Assembly: GCA_035048495.1 (NCBI GenBank)
Contig: CM068546.1
Span: 10,032,435-10,096,434, forward strand
Reading direction: 5' to 3'
Origin: Euptelea pleiosperma
Taxonomy: Eukaryota > Streptophyta > Magnoliopsida > Ranunculales > Eupteleaceae
DNA length: 64,000 nucleotides
Shown: positions 9,966 to 20,616 of the stretch, piece by piece
Layout: each line of letters opens with the position of its first letter
Numbering within the stretch: position 1 is the first letter of the stretch
The notes under the pieces: generated by a model
What the model was told of the DNA's origin: nothing
Seen by the model: the letters and a program-made list of their open reading frames with translations, nothing else
Databases searched by the model: none
Program-made: the position numbers and the translations under genes

Positions 9966-10767
9966 CCATGGTTTTAAAAACGGCCGTTTAAATGGTAACG
10001 CCCCAAGCCCATTTCCGTTAAAACCGTTTAAACACGTTTTATCGGTTTTGAAAAAACAGTCGTTTTTTTGTTTTAACCCCGTTAAAACCGTTTAAATGGC
10101 CGTAAAAATCGTTTAAACGGCTGTTTAATTCTGAAAATTTTGTGAAAAAAAACGGCCGTTAAATCCGTTTAATTTCCGTTAAAATCCATTAAATTCTATG
10201 TTTTTTTTTTTCAAATTTTAAAATTTGAATTTCAGCGCCATTTTTCCGTTAAATTCTATTTTTTCCCTTTTTGCCCCTAGCCGTTTCAATCCGTTTAAAC
10301 GGTGTAAACAGTAACGCCCCCAGTCCATTTAACCAAGGTTTAAAGGAGGCCGTTTTAACGGTTAAACGGACTGGGGGCGTTACCGTTTAAACGGATTGAA
10401 ACGACCAGGGGCAAAAATGGAAAAAAGGAAAAAATAGAATTTAACGGAATTAAACGGATTTTAACGGTTTTAACGGAATTTAACCGAAAAAAAAGGGAAA
10501 AAATGGCGCTGAAATTCAAATTTTAAAATTTGAAAATTAAAAAAAAAAAAAACAGAATTTAACAGATTTTAACTGGAATTAAACGGATTTAATGACCTTT
10601 TTTTTTCACAAAATTTTCAGAATTAAACGGCTGTTTAAACGATTTTAACGGCCGTTTTTTTCAAAACCGATAAAACGTGTTTAAACGGTTTTAACAGAAA
10701 CGGACTCGGGGCGTTACCATTTAAACGGCTGTTAAAACCGTTTAAATGGCCGTTTTTAAAACCATGG
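9966..10767. mobile_element. Fold-back element, 802-bp inverted repeat
   Basis: Nearly the whole element is a palindrome. The ends are CCATGGTTTTAAAAACGG and its complement, and the centre is near 10340-10350 between two copies of the block around CCCCCAGTCC. It is flanked by TCTTAA at 9960-9965 and 10768-10773. Short permutations of AACGG/CCGTT fill the arms. It has no coding capacity. A transcript through it would fold into a long hairpin of roughly 390 bp per arm. Confidence 0.85.
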
Positions 10768-11497
10768 TCTTAAGTCTGAACCCCTGCCTCTGCTGTCACA
10801 GCCATCGCTTTCTAAGGATAACTTGTCCTCCAAGAAAAACTCTCCTTCCACAATCCACGTGATACACGGGTATCCTATAAGGTATTACTTGTCCTCCAAA
10901 TAAAACCTCTCCTTCCACAATCCTAGCTTCTTCGAGCACCCGACTAATCCCATGGAACACATAAGTCACCCCTTCCAAACGTACTTCTTAGAAGTTTTCA
11001 TTGCGACAGGATCTTTAACTTTTGATACAGAGAGGTAATGACTTGAGAAAATTCGATGGATGGCGGGTCAAAAGTGTCATGCCCGTTTGACTTTTTAGGC
11101 AGCGGGCCAACTGAATTTGGCTGAACGGCAGGTCAGAAGTGTCAAGTACCTGTCGAACTTTTTAGGTGGTGGGCCGACAAACTGCATGGATATGCCCTAC
11201 TTGGCTCGCTGCACTTGCATTTTGCACTTTAGTGCAAATACAATGAATTGTGTTGCAATCACTTGTGATGTAAGTCACTTACAGCTGATTGGTTCACGTC
11301 ATATAAATAGATGCAAATGAAGTTTAGCTGATTGGTTGGTAGTGCATTGCAAATGATCGCAATGGATTATTTTATTTTTTGATTTTACAAAAAAAAATGC
11401 ACAATAAAATTACGATTGTAATATTATTGTTATCATTGTTGATTTCGTTATTATTATTATTATTAATTATAATTATAATTATTGTTATTGTAATCAT

Positions 11498-11890
11498 GGA
11501 TTAAAAAACGGCCGTTATAATGGATTCAGACCTCCCCCATTACGTTATGTACCTTTAAAACGCTTAAAAATAACGGCTGTTATTTTTGTTATAACGGACA
11601 TTATTTTCTATTTTTTCTGTTATAACAAAAATAATGACCGTTATATTTCTGGAAAATTTTGTGAAAAAAATGACCTTTATCTCAGTTATTTTCCGTTATT
11701 TTAATTTTTGAAAGTTTAAAATTCAAATTTGAAATTTTGAATTTCAGCGCCATTTTTTTTTTCATTTTTCATGTAATTTTCCATTTTTGCCGCTGAGCGT
11801 TAAAATTCGTTATAACGGCCCTTATAACGGAAAAAATGATAACGTCCCAAGTCCGGTATACCGTTATAACAACCCCTTTTAAACCTTGAT
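11498..11890. mobile_element. Second fold-back element, diverged relative of 9966-10767
   Basis: It has the same style of sequence as the 802-bp element: left end ATGGATTAAAAAACGGCCGTT and a degenerate complement at the right (GTTATAACAACCCCTTTTAAACC in part). The interior is rich in TAACGG/CCGTTA and carries an ATTTCAGCGCCATTTTT block shared with the larger element. The arms are imperfect. It sits inside the Harbinger-like element. Confidence 0.6.
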
Positions 11891-11924
11891 TATAATTATT
11901 ATTGTTATTACATTATTATCATTG

Positions 11925-11980
<56 letters not shown>

Positions 11981-11982
11981 TT
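11885..11982. repeat. (TTA)n microsatellite
   Basis: There is a long run of TTA/TAT triplets, with a shorter related run at 11446-11490. The leucine/isoleucine-rich frame across it is simple repeat, not a gene. Confidence 0.95.
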
Positions 11983-12030
11983 GGAGGGGAAAGCATGGGG
12001 TTAGGAGACCCCGACCAGCTATATTAAAAA

Positions 12031-12368
12031 GGGTCAGGATTGGGAGACAACCATTTTGGTGTACCCATATAGAAGATGAATCAATATTGGCTGATTTTTG
12101 GTGAGGATGATCTCCTCACCATATAGATCACCCCCACAAAAAATCAGCACATTCTGAAATTTCTAACCCCCTCAAATGTAGTTTTCAAGCTACATGGTAA
12201 AAATCCAGTCCATAATTCTTCAACTTCTAAACCAATCTATGAATATCGGAATGATTTGAATTTTTGTGAGGATGATCTCCTCACTATAGAGATCATCCTC
12301 CCCCAAAATCAGTCATTGATTCATCTTCTATGTGGGTATGCCAAAATGGTTGTCCCCCGATCCTCACC
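12031..12368. mobile_element. Mutator-type MITE, same family as 373-743
   Basis: Left end GGGTCAGGATTGGGAGACAA pairs with the right end around TTGTCCCCCGATCCTCACC. The flanks TATTAAAAA and TAATAAAAA form an imperfect 9-bp target duplication. Two internal copies of GATGATCTCCTCAC mark the family. It has no coding capacity. Confidence 0.8.
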
Positions 12369-12691
12369 TAATAAAAAAAAAATAGAAAACTAAAAAATGA
12401 AGAAATAAAAAAAAATAATAATAATATTAATAATAATAAATAATCACGGTTATTGTTATTATTATTGTTGTTGTTTTTGGAAAAAAAATTGTTGAGCTAA
12501 CACAATGCACTTGCTTGCACCAGTTTTTGGGCTGCACTTCCTTGCATCCATTTTGTTAAGGAGTTTGCAAGTGCTTGTTAACCACTTGCACGGCAGTTCA
12601 TTTGCATGCATCTAACCAATCACTTTCAATCCCAAAATTGTGGCAAGTGAGTGCATTGCACTCAATTTGCTGTGAACCAAGCAGGGCCTAA

Positions 12692-13711
12692 GTGTTTGGT
12701 GTGTACATCCACCAAGGGGCTAAACACCCATGTGGTCATTGGGGTCTGTAGGCCTTAAAAAATCTACCACTACCACGTAGAGCCCTTGATCGAATATTGT
12801 TGAGATTTCCACTCTTAATTAATTCCTTGATTCCCTAATTCTTTCATTCATGTGCTCATTTTGCTTGCTCACTTGCTTTGGGTAGCAGGCAATGGTGGAA
12901 CCACATGCCTGATTGTATTCCATGTTTAGAAGATCCAGACAAGACATACTTTAGATTTGTCAATTAAGGGTCGGGAATGCTAATGATTTATGGAAATGGG
13001 GGTGCCAACCTGGTTGGGATCCCTACTTCCATAGAGATGCATTTTTTACCCCTCCTTGAACGTGTTCTTGTAACTGTTTACCTTCTTCTTTTTTTTTAAT
13101 ACAATTCTTATTTAGGAAAAAAAATGTTCATTAACGTTTTAATTTGGTCTGGATTTACTTTATATCCCAATTTGTTTTTGGAGGTTACAACGAAAGTATA
13201 TTTGGTGGATTTAGTCGAATTTTAGCTTCTTTTAGCTGGGTGAATGTGCAGGCGAGATCTTTTAATTAGTTGTTAAGAGCTTTCTTTACTCCTTACCAAT
13301 ATATCGTGAGTTTAAATTTTCATAGACGAACTGTCGAGCATGTCTTGGAACATTATACAATATATATAAGCCTCTTAAGTGATGAAGGGAGTTTTACTTC
13401 ATCATTGGGATTCACAGGAATCTAATTATATCTCGTGTAATCCATAAAAGATAAAACAACTAGCAGAAAAGAAAAGAAAAAAAAATCAACTAGTCGTTGA
13501 ATATGAAGCAAGAAGAAGTTGTCTTTATTAGAGCAGGCTCTATTTAAGATAGTAAAGTACCTACATAGCTAGACTTTATAACATTCTTCTTTGGCACACC
13601 GACAATATTTGACCCAATCTGGATATATATTTGACTAATTTAATAAACTTTACACCAAGTAGTGTTTGAACCTCCTGATTTAAAATCAAGAAGCCAACTT
13701 TCTCAGTTTTT
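12692..13711. other. Duplicated intergenic block of unit 1
   Basis: It is collinear with 19532-20617 (unit 2) and with 41584-43371 (unit 3, interrupted by a hAT element). A shared minus-strand frame near 12690-12980, 19529-19798 and 41584-41853 is open in units 2 and 3. It has no recognisable domain and ends in the MITE-like phrase GGATAAACATCCATG, so I do not call it a gene. The rest is AT-rich with no other features. Confidence 0.5.
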
Positions 13712-14922
13712 CACTACAAGAAAATATTTGGGCTCTAATGACGGACTTTCATTAGAAGGGTTTTAGTGGCGGCCAAAGGCTTACCGTCGCTATAGGGTTG
13801 GAGCAAAAATAATGGAGGGAAAATTGCCCTTTTACCAACTAATTTAATGGTGGCCATGTGTTTTTTTTTTTTTTTGAAATCCAGATTAGATATAAAATTA
13901 AGATGAAACCACACCTCCTTCCTTAGAACAGAAAGGAACCAACCAGGAAGGAGGAATAAACCATACAAAAGCAGAAGACCAACCACGAGCCTTAGAGGCT
14001 ATACAACCCGCGACACTATTACAATCCCGATAACAAAACGAGAATTTAAAAGCAAAAAGGTTAGAAGTTAAAGAGAGTATATCAACACCGATAGAAGAAG
14101 AGTTCCAACCCAAAAAGGAGCTGTTACGGTTCAGATTCTCCACCAAGCTTAAGTCATCCGACTCCATAATCAGATATTTGTAGCCGCTGAAATTGCTTGT
14201 TCCAATCCCCATTTCAGTGCTTTTGTTTCTGCGTCTTCGGATGAAGTGGCAGTAGTGTGACAACCACCTGCCATTAAAAAGGAATGAGCAGAATCCCGAA
14301 TAATAAAAGCCAGTCTAGCACAGTCTGAGTGTTCTTCCCATGAACCGTTTGTATTAATTTTACACCAACCACCAGGAGGTGGAGTCCAAACTGCCGAAGT
14401 TCGAGGGTGTTCGGAGGAATGAGAAATTACTGAAAGATGTAAAAAGTAATATTGGAAAGTAAAGATAAAGGGTCATGAGTGGGATTAGAGAACACTATTT
14501 CATTCCTAAACAACCAAATCCTCCAAAGTAATGCACAACAAAGGCCTGCTTGGAAGGAGTCCTCCTCAGATTTCCCCATGGCTAGGTTAAGAATGTAAAT
14601 AAGCTAATCTTGAATCGTTGATTCGGACATACCAGCAGTTCGATCGGATGGCTAAGGATGATGCAAACCATATTTTGGCCGAAGTAGGACAAAGGAGGAG
14701 GGCATGAGAGGCTGTTTCCGGAGGGTCATTGCACCTAGAGCAAGTTGGACTAATCTCTGGTATCATGAAGAAGGAATTTTGTTGGAAGGATTCCCCGGAA
14801 AAGTTTCCACATCCAGCATTCCCCCCACTCACCAACAAATGGCAGCCATGTGTTGGGCGCCACTATATGGACTTTTAATAGTGGATTTTTATATGGTCAT
14901 TGCTATAGGTTGCAGTAATAAT
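13712..14922 (+). mobile_element. CACTA fragment, unit 1 copy, split by a LINE
   Basis: The left terminus is CACTACAAGAAAATATTTG at 13712, followed by TTTTAGTGGCGGCC-type subterminal motifs. The right terminus is missing. The sequence is paralogous to 20617-20930 and 43372-43660. It is interrupted at 13861-14837 by a LINE. It breaks off at about 14922, where sequence homologous to the 3' flank of the next UGT begins, so the tandem-duplication junction is here. Confidence 0.75.
13861..14837 (-). mobile_element. 5'-truncated L1-type LINE (3' end only)
   Basis: On the minus strand the sequence encodes a zinc-binding RT-associated motif (CSRCNDPPETASHALLLCP at about 14730) and then an RNase H-like domain (TPPPGGWCKINTNGS near 14350, AETKALKWGLEQA near 14200). 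Both are typical of the 3' end of ORF2 in plant L1 elements, here with frameshifts and stops. The poly-A tail appears as T16 at 13861-13876. An imperfect 15-bp target duplication, AATGGYRGCCATGTG, flanks it (ending 13860; 14838-14852). Confidence 0.85.
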
Positions 14923-15399
14923 AAGATCGGAGCAACTTCTTCACTCATCGAATCTGCAGTGCCTCTGAATTTTCTGGCAGGCTTGAGTGATATAAACACT
15001 AAACACTCACACAACCTATCAACACACTAAGGTAGACTATGAAAGCGAACTCAAAAATATAAATTTTAATCTCTAAGCAACCGTAACTTAAATCTCTGAG
15101 CCCTATCTATTTTATATTTTTTTTTTATCTTTCTTTCGTTCTAACTATATCTCTTCATCTTTTCTTGTTTTATTTTTTATGTTGACTTGGACTTAATTTT
15201 AATTCTACTAAAATCCAGCACGCTCAGCTAGTTTTGTCATGAAAAGAAAAACAAACAAAGACACGGCTCTGCTTATCCAAAACACATTATTACCAGCAAG
15301 TTCCAGATTTTCTCATATATTGACAACTTTGAGAAAATAAAAACGAAAAATGGAATACAAACAAGACATCTCAATTGACTCCCTTGCCAAGAATACAAA
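14923..15399 (-). other. 3' flank of UGT copy 2
   Basis: Homologous to 7140-7617, sharing the block TGCCTCTGAATTTTCTGGCA (7171 and 14960) and the sequence leading to the stop codon. It starts directly after the CACTA fragment, which marks the join between tandem units. Confidence 0.7.
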
Positions 15400-16793
15400 C
15401 TACAAACAATCTTCAACAAACGCTTGAAGATTTCTGTCCGAAGAGCCACCCTCTTTCACAGCCTCCCTTGCCAAGTCCTTCCATTTCTTAGCGTTCCTTC
15501 TCATCTCTTCCCCTCTCTCTCCTCCCATCACCATTTCCAAGCACCTTCTAAGCTCCATACTCTCTACTATCTTCTCTTCTTCATTCACTCTAACCCTCAA
15601 CCCAATCCTCCAAACATCTTCGATCAGCTTAGCATTCGTCCCTTGGTCCGTCCATTGTGGAAACGCCACCACTGGGACTCCTCCCGCCAGACTCTCCAAT
15701 GTCGAATTCCACCCACAATGGGTCACAAAGCATCCCAATGAAGGATGAGACAGCACCTCCACCTGCGAACACCACGGTACTATCAATCCTTTCTGATTTC
15801 CTCTTTCAATGTCTCTCAATAACGTATCTTCTCCTTCTCCTTTTTTTCCGTTCTCGTCCGATCGGATGACCCACAAGAACGGCCGTCGGCTTTCAACCAA
15901 CCCACGTGCAATTTCCTCCACTTGTCGCTTCCCTAATACAGAGATGCTTCCAAACGATACATAGACCACTGACGCTTCTGCGTTTGAGTTCAGCCATTCC
16001 ATATAGTCCTGGGAACCATGAATATATCCCCTCCAAAGGAAGTATCCGATGGATCCTTTCCATCCAGGAAAGCTGACGGAATCAACGGTCCAATTCCGAT
16101 CAAGTTGAACTTATCGACGGCTCTCAGCGCTTTATGTTCTAAAGCATCAAACGTGTTTACGAGCACTGGGTACATGGTTTCTTTCTCCAAGGTCTGAAAC
16201 AATTCTTGGAGTATTGAGAGGATGAAAGAGTATGTGTTACTGTTTGAAGGAATTAAGAAGGAAGGAAGATCTTGGCTGGTGAGCAGTGGCAGATTTGGTA
16301 ATTCGATTGAATATGAGGGTTCATTGATATTGCTGTTGATGACGTCACCATAGTCGTTGAAGTAGTAGTAGTAGATGTCGAAGACGGTGGCAGGCTGAAT
16401 CCAGAGAAGAGAGGAGGGGATGTTCAGGTTACGCGCCACCTCAGCAGCCCATGGGAGTGTGAGGGTGTAGATTACGCAGGTTACGGGGCGGCGTTCGATA
16501 ACGAAGGCCTGGACGAGATCGGTGAGGCTCTGTGAACCACGGCACTTAAACTCGGTCATGAAGTGGTTGACATCGTCGTTGGGTTTGACGCCATCGTCAT
16601 ATCCATCAGAGAAGGGTGCGTAGGTTAAACCATTGGGGGTGGAGGTTTTTAACATGCGCTTGTGGGCAGAGACAGTGGTGACAAAGGTAACATGCGCGCC
16701 GGTGCGTATGAGGCGTTTGGCGAACTGGAGGGCAGGGTTGATGTGGCCTTGAGCAGGGAAGGTAAAGACAAGGAAGTGAGGGGTATTCACCAT
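15400..16793 (-). pseudogene. UDP-glycosyltransferase, UGT75-like (copy 2, frameshifted)
   Basis: It covers the full length of copies 1 and 3 but lacks one G in the run at 16019-16021 (CCATGAATAT here, CCATGGAATAT in copy 3). Translation from the ATG at 16793 is in frame for about 258 residues, then shifts and ends after about 267 residues, before the PSPG donor-binding box. The second half (15400-16002) is fully open in another frame. It is almost identical to the C-terminal 200 residues of copy 3, with PSPG ending QWTDQ. The GHINPALQ motif with catalytic His is kept. The promoter with paired TGACG motifs (16892-16908) is also intact. With only one lesion, it is either a very recent pseudogene or a sequencing error. 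Confidence 0.88.
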
Positions 16794-16891
16794 TCTTTCT
16801 CTGCTCTCAAGCAAGTTTTAGCTTTTGGGTTGTGAGGTTTCTGAGCTCTGATTGTTTAGTTTAAATAAACTAAAATCTAACGCAACGCTGA

Positions 16892-16908
16892 TGACGTTTG
16901 TGCTGACG
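16892..16908 (-). promoter_or_regulatory. as-1-like element of UGT copy 2
   Basis: TGACG at 16892 and 16904 are 12 bases apart, as at copy 1. A TATA candidate (CATATAAAG on the minus strand) lies at about 16914-16922. Confidence 0.55.
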
Positions 16909-16929
16909 AAAAATCTTTATATGCATGTT

Positions 16930-17114
16930 CACTGGGTCGAACCGTCAAACCGCTAACTAGCTGTTGTTGCAGCAATAATAACCACATGTTCTAGAGCATG
17001 TGTTCGATGCCCCCTACTAAAATGCCACGTAGAATACTCTTTAGGGCCCACTTATCTTCTGGGTATTTTATCCGCCACATGATGAATCTACACATAAAAA
17101 ATCGGTATAATTAG
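16930..17114. other. 5' flank of UGT copy 2
   Basis: Collinear with about 40530-40680: shared CACATGTTYTAGAGCATGTG (a palindrome) and CTCTTTAGGGCCCACTTA. No gene is seen. Confidence 0.6.
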
Positions 17115-17340
17115 GATAAAACTTTGATGACCGGGCCCTGTCATCCAAGGAGATCTCGGCCGTGGATTTGTACGGACTGACTACCTCAGCTTCACCGTAC
17201 ACGTACCCAGGTGAGTACTCAAGTGCTTTTCGCCAAAAAAACTCACCTGTGTACGTGGGTGGTGAGGCCGAGGTGGTCTGTCCGTACAAAATCCACGTGC
17301 CATGATCTGCTGCCCTGTCATCTCCTTCGATGACAGGGCC
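17115..17340 (+). repeat. Inverted repeat arm A (about 220 bp)
   Basis: Starts GATAAAACTTTGATGACC and contains TACCCAGGTGAGTACTCAAG. The reverse complement of 17517-17712 matches it over its length with modest divergence. The arm is absent from the equivalent positions of units 1 and 3. Together the arms bracket an inverted segment. Confidence 0.8.
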
Positions 17341-17516
17341 ACTGACCTTATGGATAATTAGTGGACCTACCTATCAAAAATCAGTTTGATCGATGATTTC
17401 TAACAGTTATATTTTAGCATCCAAAAATAAGTCTCAAATTCAACAGTCGATAATCACAGTATTAAAATATTATATCCAACTGCTATAAATCACTAATTAT
17501 ATATACGAGTAAAACT
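17341..17516 (-). other. Microinverted 5'-flank segment, unit 2
   Basis: Read on the minus strand, this segment aligns base by base with 40672-40833 of unit 3 (for example TTTGAGACTTATTTTTGGAT and CCATAAGGTCAG), and with 9290-9370 plus 9770-9835 of unit 1. It therefore lies in opposite orientation only in unit 2. Confidence 0.8.
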
Positions 17517-17712
17517 TCAATGAAGGGCAGCAGATCATGGCACTTGGATTTTGTAAGGGCAGACCACCTTGGCCTCCCACCCAGAGTGTTTTTGGCAAAA
17601 AGCACTTGAGTACTCACCTGGGTACGTGTGGTGAAGCCGAGGTGGTCAATCCGTACAAATCCACGTGCCGAGATCTCTTTCGATTGTAGTTCGGGTCATC
17701 AAAGTTTTATCC
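17517..17712 (-). repeat. Inverted repeat arm B (about 200 bp)
   Basis: Reverse-complement partner of 17115-17340, ending CATCAAAGTTTTATCC. The sequence after it (GGTCAGAGTAGGACC) continues collinearly with the other units. Confidence 0.8.
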
Positions 17713-17781
17713 GGTCAGAGTAGGACCTAAACTCAGCTCGACATGGCATTTTTGGGGGAGAGAGAAAGCAAATATTTTCTC

Positions 17782-18187
17782 AGTAAAACTTGAGTCACAA
17801 GATGTTGTGACGGAACACGGTCACAGCACTCAATACAAGCCACGTGGTATAATATTAGAGGACAATGACTGTATAGATGTTTGGGCAGTCCCTCGGTGGA
17901 CTGGTACACAAAAAATTAGCTTGATTAGTGATTTCTAACTGATTCTATTGAAGTTATTTTCATGGGTTGATTTTAACGGTAGACATTTGAGCATTATTGA
18001 GCGTTATTTGGGTGCATAAATCCAAAGGTTTTAAGTCACTAATCAGGCTGATTTTTGGTTTATAGATCCGCCTGAGGGACTGGTCAAACATCCATACGGT
18101 CAAAGACCTCTGATAGTGTGCCACGTGGCTCGCATTGAGTGCCGTGACCGTGTTCCATCACAACATCTTGTGACACAAGTTTTACTC
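17782..18187. mobile_element. Mutator-type MITE with G-boxes
   Basis: Long inverted arms start AGTAAAACTTGAGTCACAAG and end with the complement AGTTTTACT. The flank TATTTTCTC is duplicated (17773-17781, 18189-18197) and present once at the empty site in unit 3 (about 40885). The arms carry GCCACGTGG motifs (17839, 18119). Its arms are homologous to the element at 37308. Confidence 0.85.
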
Positions 18188-18189
18188 AT

Positions 18190-20616
18190 ATTTTCTCCAA
18201 ATTGATGCGACTCCATTACAACATGTGGTCTTGAGTGTTGACTCTTGATTACTCTAACCTTGCCTTTGCTGTCACAATGCGACAGCCAACGCGCTTTCGA
18301 AGGTATAACTTGTCCTCCAAGAAAAACTCTCTTTCCACAATCCACATGATACAATATTTTTGTAAGAGTATTTTATAAGAGGTGTATATAATCGACACCC
18401 TAGTCAAACATCCTACCATGAATATTGTAGATAGGGTTGACTAACTCATCCATATGCATTTAGATTTAAATTTTTTTTTTTTTGATACCTCGGTTATCTG
18501 CCTCTTCAAGCACCCGACTAATCCCGTGGGACACACAAGTCACCCCTTCCACACGTGATTCTTAGAAGTTTTCATTAGGACTGGATCTTGAACTTTTGAT
18601 ACAGAGGTAAAACTTTTAGGGTCGTGATGTAACAAGGTATATCTGAGATCTTTTCATTTGCGGAAGCGGCATTTTTGGTAGTCACTGATGCCATCTGGGC
18701 CCATTGACCGCATGGATCTTCAGCTTGTTTAATGGTTTTTAGCTGTTGGTTTTAGTACTCAAAAAAATGGTTGCATTCAACGGCTATATTAACGCCTTAA
18801 AAAGTGCTAAAAAGTGTTAAATCTAATGGTTATAGATTACCAATCAGGGTAATTTTTGGTCTGTGGGATAAACATCCATGCGGTCAATGGGCCCAAGTGG
18901 CAGTTGTGACTTCCAAACATGAAACAGTTTGATGGACGGCGGGTCAGAAGTGTCATTCCCTTTTGACTTTTCGACTTTTTAGGCTGCGGGCCAACTGATT
19001 CTCGTTGAACGGCAGGTCAGAAGTGTCAAGTCCATCTGACAAGCAGCTTAAAAAATATTTAGCCGCACTAATATTCGCCCGGGTGTGTTTGGCAGCCACT
19101 CGCCCTCGGCGAATATTTAGCCGGACCCACATATTTGTCCTCCGCGGCGGGAAAACATTTGATCACCTCCCCCCTGTGTAAATATTTTCAGGCCGATTAT
19201 GCCTTGGTGAGGAAATTTTATTTTCTCACCGGAAAATTACTATTTTCAATAAAAATTAATTTTTTAATATATAAAAAAGATAAAAATGAATTATTTTTTA
19301 TCCTTTGACATAATATGTGGTTCCCGCACTCGCCCAACCTATTTTTGACTTACTTTGATATGTGGGACCCACTCAAATTGAAAGAAAATGAAGTAAACTG
19401 AAGTGAGCTAGCTCATACACGTACCAAACATTCTTAAATATTGATATGAGCAAATATTTAGCCAAGATAATATTCGCCTGCCTAAATATTCGCCATCAGA
19501 ACTCTTTTTCTCATGTACCAAACAGACCCTAAGTGTTTGGTGTGCAAATCCACCAAGGGGTTGGATAAACATCCATGTGGTCAGTGGGGTCTGTAAGGCC
19601 CGAAAAATCTAACACGTAGAGCCCTTGATCGAATATTGTTGAGATTTCCACTCTTAATTCCTCAATTCTCTGATTCTTTGATTCCTCTGCTAATTTTGCT
19701 TGCTCACTTGCTTTGGGCAGCAGGCAGTGATGGAACCACAGGCCTGATTGTATTCCATGTTTAGAAGATCCGGACAAGACGTACTTTATATTTGTCAATT
19801 AAGGGTCATTGTTGGGATGTGGGGATGCAAATGATTGATGGAAATGGAGGTGCCAACCTGGTTGGGATCCCTAGCTACTTCCATAGTGATGCATTTTTTA
19901 CCCCTCCTTGAACGTGTTCTTGTAACTGTTTACCATTTTTTTTAATACAATTCTTATTGAAGAAAAAAAAAATGTTCAGTAACATTTTAATTTGGTCTGG
20001 ATTTACTAAATATCCCAATGATTTTTTGGAGGTTACAACGAAAGTATACTTGGCTGGATTTAGTCGTATTTTAGCTTCTTTTAGCTGGGTGAATGTGCGG
20101 GCGAGATTTTTTAATTAGATGTTAAGATCTTTCTATAATCCTTACCAATATATCGTCAATTTAAATTTTCATGGAACTGTCGAGCATGTCTTGGAACATA
20201 ATGGTAACAATTCTCTAATAAGTGGCTTATGTGTTTTTTGGCCCAAAGGGCATACTTTATACAATATAATAAGCCTTTGTAAGTGATGAGGGGAGTTTTA
20301 CTTCATTATTGGGATTCAAAGGAATCTAATTATATCTCGGGTAATCCATAAAGATAAAACAATTAGCATATATCAACTATTCATTGAATCCGAAGCAAGA
20401 AAAACATGTCTTTATTAGAGCAGGCTATGTTTAAGATAGTAAAGTAACTTCATAGCTAGACTTTATAAGAATTCTTCTTCGGCATAACCACAATATTTGA
20501 GACCCAATCAGGATATATATTTGACTTTTTGAATAAACTTTACATCAAGTAGCTTTTGAACCTCCTGATTTATAACTTCATAAAATCAAGAAGCCAACTT
20601 TCTCAGCTTTTCACTA
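18190..20616. other. Duplicated intergenic block of unit 2
   Basis: Collinear with 40905-43371 of unit 3 and with parts of unit 1. It includes AACTTGTCCTCCAAGAA (18307), an A/T run at 18470 and the GACTTTTTAGGC/GGGCC motif (18965-18990). No gene with recognisable domains is present. A private insertion lies at about 19077-19528. Confidence 0.6.
19077..19528. mobile_element. Harbinger-like MITE, unit 2
   Basis: Left end GGGTGTGTTTGGCAGCC and right end complement GGGTCTGTTTGGTACATG form the type of terminal repeat common in Tourist/Harbinger MITEs. The right end abuts TAAGTGTTTGGTG, the same position where a different Harbinger-like element ends in unit 1 (12688). Several copies of AATATTTAGCC occur inside. 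The left target duplication is unclear. Confidence 0.55.

Larger units (their letters stand above)
11194..12688. mobile_element. Harbinger-like composite element with nested insertions
   Basis: The left end GCCCTACTTGGCTCGC resembles the complement of the right end (GGCCCTGCTTGGTTCAC). Matching subterminal stretches lie near 11325 and 12610 (ATTGGTT and AACCAAT contexts with ATGCAAAT). The right side abuts TAA, as in PIF/Harbinger elements, but I cannot find a matching TAA on the left. Inside are another fold-back element (about 11498-11890), a TTA microsatellite and a MITE (12031). No transposase is visible. Confidence 0.5.

Noticed and set aside
11886..12104. Hydrophobic frame with long runs of Ile and Leu
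   Set aside because: It is the translation of a TTA microsatellite.
15424..15741. Plus-strand open frames overlapping the UGT genes (also 7875-8087, 15657-15869, 38617-38934, 38850-39062)
   Set aside because: They are antisense shadows of a strongly conserved minus-strand UGT, repeat in each copy because the gene is duplicated, and have no domain of their own.
19529..19798. Conserved 89-codon minus-strand frame in units 2 and 3 (also 41584-41853)
   Set aside because: It is conserved only because the whole flank is duplicated. The C-terminal part is MITE-like sequence and unit 1 does not keep it open.
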